A DNA stretch of 64,000 nucleotides from contig NZ_JACHWJ010000004.1 in the NCBI RefSeq assembly GCF_014191305.1, forward strand, positions 124,001 to 188,000, given 5' to 3'. The stretch is from Pseudoclavibacter helvolus (GTDB lineage Bacteria; Actinomycetota; Actinomycetes; Actinomycetales; Microbacteriaceae). Below the pieces are notes generated by a model that made no database searches, was not told the origin of the DNA, and worked only from the letters and a program-made list of their open reading frames with translations. How positions within the stretch are numbered: the first letter of the stretch is position 1; each line of letters begins with the position of its first letter. The position numbers and the translations under genes were made by a program. This document shows, piece by piece, positions 36,478 through 47,452 of this stretch.

Positions 36478-36576
36478 GGCCCCAGCCTAAGCGAAAGCAC
36501 CGACACTCACCCCTGTTGAGATGGATGCGCGCAGACTCGCCGGAGGATGGTAGGCATCGCGTAGACTCCCTCCATC

Positions 36577-36756
36577 ATGGACTTCTTCCTCAATGCACTC
36601 TGGTCGCTCATCCCGACTGTGATCATCGGGGCCGCGTTCTTCTGGATCCTCACGTCGATCCTCTCCGGCGATCGCCGCGAGCGTGCCATGGCCGACAAGA
36701 TCGAGCGCGAAGAACGCGCTCGCCTCGGCCTTCCGCAGCTCGACGCGAACAGCTAG
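36577..36756 (+). CDS. Small single-pass membrane protein (59 residues)
   Basis: MDFFLNALWSLIPTVIIG begins a protein with one membrane helix (to about residue 28) and a charged cytosolic tail (DRRERAMADKIEREERARLG). The codon usage follows the local G/C third-position bias and the upstream region is consistent with a start. Similar short proteins are common in Microbacteriaceae; function unknown. It is divergent from the HAD gene and precedes the MFS gene by 57 bp, perhaps as one unit. Confidence 0.7.
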   Translation: MDFFLNALWSLIPTVIIGAAFFWILTSILSGDRRERAMADKIEREERARLGLPQLDANS

Positions 36757-36813
36757 CACTCCTCTCTTCCCCGCTCCATCTCGACCTCCTCGCCGTAGAG
36801 GGGGTCACTTCTC

Positions 36814-38112
36814 GTGGTCTGGACTCGACTCATGTCACTCCTGCTCAACTGGGCATCCCCAAAGCCGCTCGGCACGCCGTTCCGCTTCCTCCTGTCATCT
36901 TCCTTGTTCTCGAACCTCGCTGACGGCATCCTCATCGCGGCCGGGCCCCTGCTCGTCGCGAGCCTCACGCAGGACCCGCTGCTCGTCTCGCTCGCCCTGG
37001 TCGTTCAGCAGCTGCCGTGGCTCGTGTTCGGACTCTTCGCCGGGGTTGTCGCCGACCGGCTCCCGCGCGTTGCGATCATCGTGACGGGTGCACTCAGTCG
37101 TGTGCTGATGCTCGCCATCATCGGCGCGCTGGTGCTGACCGACACCATCAACCTGCCGATCCTCTACGTCGCGCTCTTCCTCGTGGGCTCGGCCGAAGTC
37201 TTCACTGACAACGCGTGGACCTCGATCGTCCCCGACCTCGTGCCGTCGAAGGAGCTCGGCGTCGGCAACTCGCGCCTGATCGCGAGCCAGACCGTCATGA
37301 ATCAGCTCGCAGGCCCCGCGATCGGCGGTGCGATCTTCGCGGTCGGGCATGCCCTGCCGTACGGCGTGACCGTCGTGTCGCTGCTCTTCGCCGTCGTGCT
37401 GGTGTCGCGCATCAAGTCGCCGCCCGTCTCGACAGCGACGACGGGCCCGATCGAAACGGTGCGCTCGGTTGCCCGCGTCCGCCGGGACATCGCGAAGGGG
37501 TTCGCCTGGCTCTGGCGGAACCCTCCGGTGCGCACGCTCGCGATCATCCTCTTCGCGTTCAACATCACCTACGGGATGACCTACGGCGTGCTCGTGCTCT
37601 ACGCCAAGGAGCGGCTGGGGCTCGACGACGTCGGCTACGGGCTGCTGCTCGCCGTGTCGGCGCTCGGCGGGCTCGTCGGCACGGCGCTCTACGCACGCCT
37701 CGAACGGCGCTTCTCCTACACAAGCCTCATGCGCGCCTGTCTCGCGCTCGAAACTTTGCTGCACCTCGTGCTCGCCGCGACTGCGAACGTCATCGTTGCT
37801 GGCGTCACGATGTTCGTCTTCGGCATGTACACGGTCATCTGGGCGACGCTCGCGAGCACCATCCGCGGCAGGGCTGTGCCGAGCCGGATGCGCGGTCGGG
37901 TGTCGAGTGTCTACTTCCTCGGGATGATCGGCGGCATGGCGATGGGGTCCTTCATCGGTGGCCTCATCGGCCAGGGCTTCGGGATCGTCACGACGATCTG
38001 GGTCGCGTTCGGCTTGAGCATCTTCATCTTGGCGCTCGTCTGGCGGTCGCTCGTCAATGTCGGTCGCGCCGGTGAGATCGTTGAGGAACCGGGGTCTGCT
38101 GCCGCCGGCTGA
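36814..38112 (+). CDS. MFS transporter
   Basis: 432 residues, 12 hydrophobic segments. Motif A between helices 2 and 3 reads GVVADRLPRVAI; a second, weaker copy follows in the C-terminal half (ARLERRFSY). The arrangement (QQLPWLVFGLFAGVVADR, EVFTDNAWTSIVPDLV) resembles the enterobactin exporter EntS-type or macrolide efflux branch. Substrate unknown. The start is GTG 36814, with GAGGGGG upstream; an ATG six codons in is an alternative. Confidence 0.85.
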   Translation: MVWTRLMSLLLNWASPKPLGTPFRFLLSSSLFSNLADGILIAAGPLLVASLTQDPLLVSLALVVQQLPWLVFGLFAGVVADRLPRVAIIVTGALSRVLMLAIIGALVLTDTINLPILYVALFLVGSAEVFTDNAWTSIVPDLVPSKELGVGNSRLIASQTVMNQLAGPAIGGAIFAVGHALPYGVTVVSLLFAVVLVSRIKSPPVSTATTGPIETVRSVARVRRDIAKGFAWLWRNPPVRTLAIILFAFNITYGMTYGVLVLYAKERLGLDDVGYGLLLAVSALGGLVGTALYARLERRFSYTSLMRACLALETLLHLVLAATANVIVAGVTMFVFGMYTVIWATLASTIRGRAVPSRMRGRVSSVYFLGMIGGMAMGSFIGGLIGQGFGIVTTIWVAFGLSIFILALVWRSLVNVGRAGEIVEEPGSAAAG

Positions 38113-38241
38113 TCGCCGGACGACGGCCTCGTCAGTTCACATCGTGGTGCGCTCTGAGGGGGCACCCAGATTGCTCCGGGGAGCGCGGCGTAACCTGATC
38201 GGCATCGTGCTGGATCGAGGACGCGGAGGAGGGTGCTGACG

Positions 38242-39474
38242 ATGCCGCGTTCTGCCATGCCCGTCCTCATTGCGGCCGTCATGATGACGATGCTCGCCGG
38301 ATGCGCATCCGGACCGTTCCCATCCGTGCAGTCGGCGCTCGAGTCCTTCAATCAGACCCTCCGCTCACTTCCCGGCGTAGAGGCGTCCAGTCTCGACCGA
38401 CCTCCCGTTGACGGGGTTGTCAAAGTGGACCTCATCGTGACCCTGGCGGACGACGTCACGGAGGAGGAGCTCGTCGACATCGGCGAGTACACGACAACCT
38501 TCCCGGCCGTGCAATTGGGGCAGGGGCAGTTCCCCGGAGTGGTTGAGCTCCGCCTCGCGGGATCGGCGTACTCCTACTTCGATCTGGCCACCCCTGAGGC
38601 TCTCCACGCTCAACTCGCGTACTGGCGGGAGCTGACAACGGTCGGCTTCGAATCCATCTCCACGCGAACGTATTCTGCGCCCGTCACCGCTGGCATGTTC
38701 CAGATCACCGACGAGGTCGGTGACGAAACTGCCGCTGGCCTCCCCGTGCAGGAGGGTGAGGGTGAGCAGGCGCAGGCAACTGAGGCGCCTATGGCCGCGA
38801 GCTCGTCGCCCTCGCCATCTCCCGACTCGACCGCCCCATCCCTTTCCTCTGCCGCGCTTGGTCGTCTCGTCGTGATCGAGCTCTCAAGTGACGAGCGCGA
38901 CGACGAGGAACGCACTGCTGAGCTCCTGGAAGCCGCCCGCACGATCGAGGACCCGGGCGCCGCGACGGGGGAGTGGGACCTCATGGGTCTGGCACCGTTC
39001 ACCACCGGTCAGTTCGTTCAATCTGGGATTCCGTCCTCTGAGCAGATCACCTTCGTCCGAGAGACAAGTGCCGTCTTCGACGCGTCGGAGCAGCTCGCGA
39101 GTGTGCACGTCCGAGTGGACGACTCCTTGGCCGGAAGCACGCAGGTCAACGTGACCGCCTTCGACGACACGATGGAGGGGGTCAGGTCGGCGGATGCGGC
39201 GAAGAAGTTCAGGGAGACGACCGAGTGGCAGGAGCTTCTCGAGCTCGTTCCCGAACTTCAGCAGACGAACCGCGACTTCAGCGTCAACTTCGTCGGCAAC
39301 AACCTCACGGGCCTCGGCGTCTTCGAGTTGAAGTTCGGAGTGCGCGACTGTGAATTCTGGTCGGGTTCGCAGTGGCCCGACCTCTCGCGTGAACTTGAAA
39401 TGAACTGGGCTGCGAGTCTCCAGGGCGCGAATGCGCCGACTGCGGCCGCTCAGATCTGTGCGGCGCAGCGCTGA
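38242..39474 (+). CDS. Lipoprotein, unknown function
   Basis: 410 residues from the ATG at 38242; GGAGGAGG lies 9 bases upstream, which favours it over the GTG at 38233. A signal peptide ends in the lipobox LAGC, so the protein is probably tethered outside. A Ser/Pro-rich linker near residue 185-205 splits it into two related-looking halves (VVKVDLIVTLADDVTEEEL in the first, LGRLVVIELSSDERDDEE in the second). No known domain. It ends just before the IS3 element. Confidence 0.75.
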   Translation: MPRSAMPVLIAAVMMTMLAGCASGPFPSVQSALESFNQTLRSLPGVEASSLDRPPVDGVVKVDLIVTLADDVTEEELVDIGEYTTTFPAVQLGQGQFPGVVELRLAGSAYSYFDLATPEALHAQLAYWRELTTVGFESISTRTYSAPVTAGMFQITDEVGDETAAGLPVQEGEGEQAQATEAPMAASSSPSPSPDSTAPSLSSAALGRLVVIELSSDERDDEERTAELLEAARTIEDPGAATGEWDLMGLAPFTTGQFVQSGIPSSEQITFVRETSAVFDASEQLASVHVRVDDSLAGSTQVNVTAFDDTMEGVRSADAAKKFRETTEWQELLELVPELQQTNRDFSVNFVGNNLTGLGVFELKFGVRDCEFWSGSQWPDLSRELEMNWAASLQGANAPTAAAQICAAQR

Positions 39475-39553
39475 TCCGGCTCACTGCCTGACACCGCCGA
39501 GGGGGCATTTCCTCTCATTGCGTCGAATGTCAAGCTGTGTGGAGTCACTTGCG

Positions 39554-40573
39554 TCATGCTGCGACGGGTTCGTTGGGGAGGTTGATGCCGACTCTGCTGG
39601 CTGGTGATGGGGTCTTCGGGCGGGCTCGGAAGCGCGCGGGATGGGCGTCGTGGTAGACCTGAAGTGCGGTATCGCGGGCCGTCCAGATCTGCTGCCAGGA
39701 GCCGTCGTGGACCTGCGCGGGCGTGAATAACGCGATCGCGGAATGCCGATGCTCCGTGTTGTACCAGGTCACGTAGTCCTGGATGTAGGCGCGGGCCGCG
39801 TCGAGGTCGGTGAACACTTTCGGGTAGCCGGGCCGGTACTTCATGGTCCGGAATCCGGCCTCGGAGAACGGGTTGTCGTTCGACGTGTACGGGCGGTTAT
39901 GCGACATGCCCACGCCATGCGCGGCCAGGGCATCGCGCAACAGAGTCGAGCGCATCGCTGCCCCGGAATCCGCGTGCACGAATTGGGGCGCGCCATGCGC
40001 TCGAATCGCGTCCTCGAACATGTCTCTCGCGAGGGAATCTACTTCCCGGTCCTCGACACGGAACCCCACGATGCGGCGGGAGTAGATATCGATGACCTTG
40101 TACGCCTTGAACGTCTTTCCCCGCCAGGGCGAGTAGAGGTCGGTGATGTCCCACGACCACACCTGCCCCGGACCCGTGGCTTTCAGCACGGGTTTGTCCC
40201 TGGCCTGCCGGCTGCTCGTCCGGGTCGGGAGTTTCGGGCGCAGCAGCTGATCCTCGAGGCGAGCCGCGATGCGCCACCAGGAGCGCCGCGACGCCAGCAT
40301 CACGCCAGCATCCCAGGCCGTCGCGAAGGCATGATCCACCGAGTTGTCGGCAGCCCACCCAGCCAGGATGCGCTCCTCGATGCGTCGCTGGTCGATGTCG
40401 CTGATCCGCGACTCGTACGCGCGCGCTGCCTGCAGAATCGGGACCGCGACCCGCGCCCTCGGAGACTGCCGGTAGTGCCACGTCGACCGGGACAGACCCA
40501 CGACCTTCAACGCTTGCCGTTGAGAGCCGGTCGCGGCGGCCAGCTCACGAACGAGCGTGTTCTCGAGCGTCAA
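39554..40573 (-). CDS. IS3-family transposase, orfB (integrase core)
   Basis: 339 residues. The integrase core has D142 (WSWDITDLY), D202 (VHADSGAAM) and E238 (NPFSEAGF); D202 to E238 is 35 residues apart, the DD(35)E spacing of IS3. SGKPVLKATGPGQVW-type region precedes it. The start is TTG overlapping the orfA stop by 4 bases (TTGA), which allows reinitiation or frameshifting to give an orfAB fusion. Confidence 0.93.
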   Translation of the reverse strand: MTLENTLVRELAAATGSQRQALKVVGLSRSTWHYRQSPRARVAVPILQAARAYESRISDIDQRRIEERILAGWAADNSVDHAFATAWDAGVMLASRRSWWRIAARLEDQLLRPKLPTRTSSRQARDKPVLKATGPGQVWSWDITDLYSPWRGKTFKAYKVIDIYSRRIVGFRVEDREVDSLARDMFEDAIRAHGAPQFVHADSGAAMRSTLLRDALAAHGVGMSHNRPYTSNDNPFSEAGFRTMKYRPGYPKVFTDLDAARAYIQDYVTWYNTEHRHSAIALFTPAQVHDGSWQQIWTARDTALQVYHDAHPARFRARPKTPSPASRVGINLPNEPVAA

Positions 40574-40959
40574 GAACTCGATGGACCCTTCGTCGTCGGG
40601 TCCTCGTCGGGCTCTCGCTCGTTCCGCTGATGCAAGAGCCCGATAGCTTTTCCCAACGCCTCGTTCGCGGCCTCCAACTCCCGCACCCGCGCGCGAAGGC
40701 GATCCTTCTCGACATCTTGCTCTCGCGCACTCGCCACGATCTGGCGGCGCTCTCCTCGTGTCGTCATCTCACCACCCTCGCGCGGAACGAGGCTCCTGTC
40801 GAGATCTCCATCGAACACCGCTCGGCGCCATCGGCTCATCACCGTCGAAGAGATACCTCGGTCCTCCAACCACGCACGTTTCGTTCCATACGGGCGACGC
40901 TCGTACGCGAACACCAGATCACGCACTTCTTCGTTACTGAACCCCACAGCGATCGACAC
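40570..40959 (-). CDS. IS3-family transposase, orfA (DNA-binding)
   Basis: About 129 residues from the GTG at 40957-40959, with GGAGGAGG just upstream. A helix-turn-helix lies near residues 10-45 (DLVFAYERRPYGTKRAWL, RGISSTVMSRWRRAV). The C-terminus (DRLRARVRELEAANEALGKA) is a leucine-zipper-like coiled coil, as in IS3 orfA. The frame continues beyond the right end of the element, which I reject as start. Confidence 0.88.
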   Translation of the reverse strand: MSIAVGFSNEEVRDLVFAYERRPYGTKRAWLEDRGISSTVMSRWRRAVFDGDLDRSLVPREGGEMTTRGERRQIVASAREQDVEKDRLRARVRELEAANEALGKAIGLLHQRNEREPDEDPTTKGPSSS

Positions 40960-41116
40960 CACGACCTCCTCCAGATCACGAGCCAAACGACTCACAACCA
41001 GCCTGACAAAGAGGGTTGGCATAGCCAACACATGGCAAATCCCCGCAAATGCCCGGTTATCCGGATCTGGTCAAACGCGGATTCTCGGGTTAGATTCATG
41101 ACCTACCATTCGGTAT

Positions 41117-43717
41117 GTGAAAAGTCATGCTTTTAGATCTGGGGTGAACAAGGTGAACGCAACGACGCGTGAGCTGCTGGTGAGGGAGCGTCTTCTGCGC
41201 TCACTCGACGATGACTCGGCTGGCATCACCCTTCTGCATGCTCCAAGTGGCTATGGCAAGACAACGCTCCTACGCATGTGGGTCGACGCTGGCCGCCACG
41301 CGGGTCGACTGCTGTGGGTCACCTTCGGCACATCCACAACGACCCGCAACAGCGTGTGGGAGCAGATCGCGCGGGCCTTCCTTCGCGAAGGCCTCGTGAC
41401 GAGCCTCCAATTCGACGATCTCCTGGCGCTCATCAACAGCGACGACTTCGAGAAGCGCGATCTCACGACTGCGATGCGTAGCGAAGCCCCTTTCACGATC
41501 ATCCTCGACGGCTACGAGCGTCTTGGTGAGCTCGCCCCCGTCATCGACCAGGACCTCCTCCGAGGTGCCGCGAACGTGCCAGGCATGCGGGTCATCATCG
41601 CGGCTCGCGGTCGCACCACGCTCGACCAGTCGAGGCTGCAGCTTCGCGGGCAGGTCAAGGTGATCACGAACGTCGACCTCGAGTTCACGGAGGCAGAGGT
41701 CGCCGAGTTCTTCCAGCGGGTTGTCGGGGTCAGTCGCGTCGCGACGCCGAAGGAGGTGCACCAGGCGACCGGCGGTTATGCGATCGCAGTCCGCGCGGCT
41801 GTCCTCGAGCTTTCACGATCCGGCCCCCGTGTCGCCCACTGGCGCGAAAACGCACTCAACACGACGAACCTCTCTGGGCAGCTGCCAAGCGAAGAGCTCG
41901 CGAACTTCGCGCGCATCACGAGCATCGTGCCGTACTTCGACGCGTCCCTCGCGCGGGTGCTCGTGCCCCAACTCGATCCGGACGCGGCGATCGAGGTCCT
42001 CGAAGCCGACGGGTTCGGCAGGCACACCACGTTCACCCGCAGCGGCGGGGCGTTCCAGTACGTCACAGCGCTGCGTGAGGCGCTCCACGAGGAGCTGCGC
42101 ACCGGGTCGCCAGCTGCGTACAAGCGCGCAGCATCTATCGCCTCGGCCTGGCTGGTCGCGAACGGCGACCCAGACGGAGCTCTCGAGCTGGCGCTCGAAG
42201 TTGATGACTACGAGCTCGCGTCGCGTATCTGCTCCCGGCTGCTTCTCTCTGTGGTCGAGGCCTACACCACGGACCGATACGAGGCGCGCCTGCAACACGT
42301 CCCGCACGACGCGCTCGTGGCTTACCCAATCCTTGCGTTTGTACTCGGGCTTGCCCGTCTCGCCAACCCCGTGCTGCGAAATGCGGCCAGGCCGTTGCTG
42401 CAGATCGCGGCGGGCATACGCATCCCGAGCGACCTGCCTGCGGAACGCCGCTGCGAGCTCCTCTGCTTCAAGGCCTTCGCGCTGCGCACGCTCGGCCGGT
42501 ACCGAGAGTCGGCCGAGCTTGCCAGGGAGGCGCTTGACGTCGCGAACGCGCAGGGTCCATCCGGTGCTTCCATGCTGACGCCGGTCTTCACGCGAGGGGC
42601 TGCCCTCTCACTCTTCCTGGTCGGAGACGTCAAGGGGGCGCATGCCGCCGTCGCCGACACCTTCGTTGTTCCGCAGTCGCAGAGTTCCCGCAATCTGTCC
42701 TTCTCCGATGCTGCCGGCTACAAGGCGATCGACGGCGACATGCCAACGTCAGAGGCGATGCTCGCCCAGATCGACGACGGCGCTTGGAAGACGACAAACG
42801 AACGCGGCCACCTCGGCTCGTTCGGGCACATCGCGCGGTCCTACGCTTTCCTCGAGCGAGGGGAGTGGGCGCAGGCCCGCGCGACCCTCGAAGGCATCGA
42901 GCGCCACTCGGTGACGTCGGATCTCTGGCCCTACTTGCAGGAGCCTGTGATGTTTGCACGGCTCGCGGAGGGTGAAGCGCTGGCAGAGGCGCGCCGCGTC
43001 GAGGAGATGCTCGAAGGTCCGCTGGCCGCCTCTGGTGCCGGGGAAAGCCTCGGGCTGTTCCGTGTCAAGGCCTTCCTCGTGGCGCTTTGGCTCGCCGCCG
43101 GGCGCCCGGCTCGGGCTCGTAAGCTCCTCGAGGGCTATGCGGCCGACGACTTCCGCACGCTGCCCGCGAGGGCGTTGCTTGCTCTCGTCGATGGTGACGC
43201 GGACCAGTCGATGCGCCTCGTCTCGAGGTCGCTGGACTTCTTCACGACTCCACGCATGCGCACGGCAGTCCACGCACTTGGAGCGGCAGCGGCTCTGCGT
43301 GCCGGGGACCGCGAGGTGGCGTTGAGCATGATCGGCCTCGCCTCTGCGCTTTCTCGCGAATACGGGCTCATCTCACCGCTGCTGCTGCTGCCGGACCGAG
43401 ACCGCGACGCGCTCGCGGACCTCAGTCGCGAGTCAGGTGGCGCCGACGACGTGGCAATGTTCGACTCCCTCGATGTTGCGACGACGATCCGAGAAGTGAG
43501 CGCCATGCCGCAGTTCACTGAGCGCGAGCGAGTCGTGGTTCACGCACTCGCCAGACACACCTCACCGGCCAGAATCGCCGAGGAGCTGTTCGTCTCGCCG
43601 AACACCGTGAAGACCCAGTTGCGTTCGGCCTACAAGAAGCTCGGCGTGCATTCGCGATCAGAAGCCCTCCGCCGCGCGGAATCTCTTGGTCTCCTCCGCG
43701 ACAGAAGTGACGACTAG
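41117..43717 (+). CDS. LuxR-family STAND regulator (MalT/LAL-like)
   Basis: 866 residues. The P-loop LHAPSGYGKTTLLR (about 40-53) starts a STAND ATPase; TIILDGYERL near 125-135 fits Walker B. A long alpha-helical, TPR-like region follows (about 330-790). The C-terminal LuxR helix-turn-helix (about 800-860) reads FTERERVVVHALARHTSPARI and NTVKTQLRSAYKKLGV. Such proteins switch on target genes after ligand binding. It is divergent from the IS3 element, 108 bp away, and is followed by an AAW-leader gene, a candidate target. GTG start at 41117; GTG at 41144 and 41153 are alternatives. Confidence 0.88.
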   Translation: MKSHAFRSGVNKVNATTRELLVRERLLRSLDDDSAGITLLHAPSGYGKTTLLRMWVDAGRHAGRLLWVTFGTSTTTRNSVWEQIARAFLREGLVTSLQFDDLLALINSDDFEKRDLTTAMRSEAPFTIILDGYERLGELAPVIDQDLLRGAANVPGMRVIIAARGRTTLDQSRLQLRGQVKVITNVDLEFTEAEVAEFFQRVVGVSRVATPKEVHQATGGYAIAVRAAVLELSRSGPRVAHWRENALNTTNLSGQLPSEELANFARITSIVPYFDASLARVLVPQLDPDAAIEVLEADGFGRHTTFTRSGGAFQYVTALREALHEELRTGSPAAYKRAASIASAWLVANGDPDGALELALEVDDYELASRICSRLLLSVVEAYTTDRYEARLQHVPHDALVAYPILAFVLGLARLANPVLRNAARPLLQIAAGIRIPSDLPAERRCELLCFKAFALRTLGRYRESAELAREALDVANAQGPSGASMLTPVFTRGAALSLFLVGDVKGAHAAVADTFVVPQSQSSRNLSFSDAAGYKAIDGDMPTSEAMLAQIDDGAWKTTNERGHLGSFGHIARSYAFLERGEWAQARATLEGIERHSVTSDLWPYLQEPVMFARLAEGEALAEARRVEEMLEGPLAASGAGESLGLFRVKAFLVALWLAAGRPARARKLLEGYAADDFRTLPARALLALVDGDADQSMRLVSRSLDFFTTPRMRTAVHALGAAAALRAGDREVALSMIGLASALSREYGLISPLLLLPDRDRDALADLSRESGGADDVAMFDSLDVATTIREVSAMPQFTERERVVVHALARHTSPARIAEELFVSPNTVKTQLRSAYKKLGVHSRSEALRRAESLGLLRDRSDD

Positions 43718-43741
43718 TCCGGTCTGAGTATTGCGCACAAG

Positions 43742-43773
43742 CCACTTCGGGGTGAACCCCGGGGTGGTTTTTT
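43742..43773 (+). terminator. Terminator of the LuxR/STAND gene
   Basis: An 11-bp stem with two G:U pairs (CCACTTCGGGG / CCCCGGGGTGG) and a tetraloop is followed by TTTTTT, 24 bp after the stop. Confidence 0.85.
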
Positions 43774-43804
43774 CGTTGTTGGCAAGGTTGCTGGTCAGTC
43801 ATTT

Positions 43805-43820
43805 ATTTGTAGCTACAAAT
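43805..43820. promoter_or_regulatory. 16-bp perfect palindrome, AT-rich
   Basis: ATTTGTAGCTACAAAT, with no spacer, between the LuxR/STAND terminator and the AAW-leader gene. AT-rich in a GC-rich gap, with operator-like geometry. The gene start is about 150 bp downstream. Confidence 0.55.
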
Positions 43821-43826
43821 TAGGGT

Positions 43827-43844
43827 GAAGTCTGGGGTGACTTC
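43827..43844. promoter_or_regulatory. 18-bp inverted repeat containing TCTGGGGTGA
   Basis: GAAGTC and GACTTC arms flank TGGGGT. The core TCTGGGGTGA recurs near the LuxR/STAND start (41134-41146), so both genes may share a binding site. Weak evidence: two copies only. Confidence 0.35.
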
Positions 43845-43969
43845 GCGCCTGAGGGGGCCGTGCTCGGGGTGCAATTGATCTGCCTGGCACGTCCTATGGG
43901 GCCTGTCAGCGCAGGACGCGCCACTCCGGCGCGGATGCACTTACCCCGATGCGCCGAAGAGGTTCCCCT

Positions 43970-44701
43970 TTGTCTGAAACCCCCAGCTCCCAAGCCGTTC
44001 CCGCCGCATCCAACGCTGCTGGCACATCAACCCGCCGCTCCGTGCTGCGCACTGCGGCCTGGACGACTCCGATCATCGCCACAGCAGTCGCGGCCCCCGC
44101 CTATGCGGCATCCCCGGTCAAGACCCCGGGCATCAACGGCTGGATCGTGTTCACGTACCCGGGCCGCGGCGGCTGGGCACGCGTCACTGTGGACGCACGA
44201 GGCACCTACCCGGTCCGAGGTCTCTGGATCAATGATGCGATCGCCACGACGACCATCACGAACATCTACATCGTCTTCCACTTCCGGCCGGGAGCCGGCA
44301 CGCTCAGCTTCACGAAGACTGGCGCAGACGCCGGGTCCTGGTCCAACCTCGTCCTCGTCGGGACCATCACCATCGACGGCCAGAACTACAACAGCTACCG
44401 GTCGAACTACTCGGGTGTGCTGCCCGCACCGAATGCAGAATCGCGTGTCCTGCTCAAGAACGCCGTCTTCTTCCAATCGCAGGTGGTCGAAGGCGGCAGT
44501 CGCGTCCCGTACATCGACCGCTTCGTGACCGTCAACGGTGCCATCCAGTCGTTCCGTCGCCTCATCGGCGGAGATGGGGCGATCCTCGCGACGACTCCCT
44601 ACACGCCGAGCGGTGGAAATCTCCGCATGGCCCAGGTCCCCGCGGAGGACACCGCAGAGGAACTCGCGCAGCCCGTCGCGACTGGTCCCCAGGTCGCCTA
44701 G
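43970..44701 (+). CDS. AAW-leader exported protein, unknown function
   Basis: About 243 residues from the TTG at 43970 with GAAGAGG upstream; an ATG 21 bases earlier has no ribosome site. The leader reads TSTRRSVLRTAAWTTPII and ends AAPAYAAS. The mature protein is beta-rich: GINGWIVFTYPGRGGWARVT, NIYIVFHFRPGAGTLSF, VLVGTITIDGQNY. No known domain and no anchor. It is the sixth member of the leader family in this window, immediately downstream of the LuxR/STAND regulator, which may control it. Confidence 0.72.
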   Translation: MSETPSSQAVPAASNAAGTSTRRSVLRTAAWTTPIIATAVAAPAYAASPVKTPGINGWIVFTYPGRGGWARVTVDARGTYPVRGLWINDAIATTTITNIYIVFHFRPGAGTLSFTKTGADAGSWSNLVLVGTITIDGQNYNSYRSNYSGVLPAPNAESRVLLKNAVFFQSQVVEGGSRVPYIDRFVTVNGAIQSFRRLIGGDGAILATTPYTPSGGNLRMAQVPAEDTAEELAQPVATGPQVA

Positions 44702-44855
44702 CGACTCCTCGACCTGGGCGTGCGCGCATCCGGGGTCCCGCGCACGCCCAGGGCGAACAGGGGAGGGTTTCGGGGGTGGTCGCGGTTACTCTCGGTGTAC
44801 ACGGCCCCCGACCCTGTAGCCAGGTGTCGAGGTCAGGGAGTCGAAGGAGAAACGG

Positions 44856-47387
<2,532 letters not shown>

Positions 47388-47404
47388 CCCCCACCGGCAG
47401 GTCC

Positions 47405-47443
47405 GACGAAGCCCCCGCATCCACTGGATGCGGGGGCTTCGTC
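47405..47443 (+). terminator. Bidirectional hairpin between clpC and the convergent operon
   Basis: 18-bp perfect arms (47405-47422, 47426-47443) with a 3-base loop. It lies between convergent genes, so it may terminate both. No long T-run. Confidence 0.8.
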
Positions 47444-47452
47444 TGTACCTGC

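Larger units (their letters stand above)
39528..41008 (-). mobile_element. IS3-family insertion sequence
   Basis: About 1.48 kb. The ends match as imperfect inverted repeats: left TGTCAAGCTG at 39528, right (complement) TGTCAGGCTG ending at 41008, with GAGTC repeated further in. I find no clear target duplication, so boundaries are tentative. Two overlapping orfs (A and B) lie on the minus strand, the IS3 layout. It sits 108 bp upstream of the LuxR/STAND gene. Confidence 0.75.

Noticed and set aside
39520-41020. Target-site duplication of the IS3 element
   Set aside because: Flanks read GAA on the left and AAG on the right; only AA is shared, which is not convincing.
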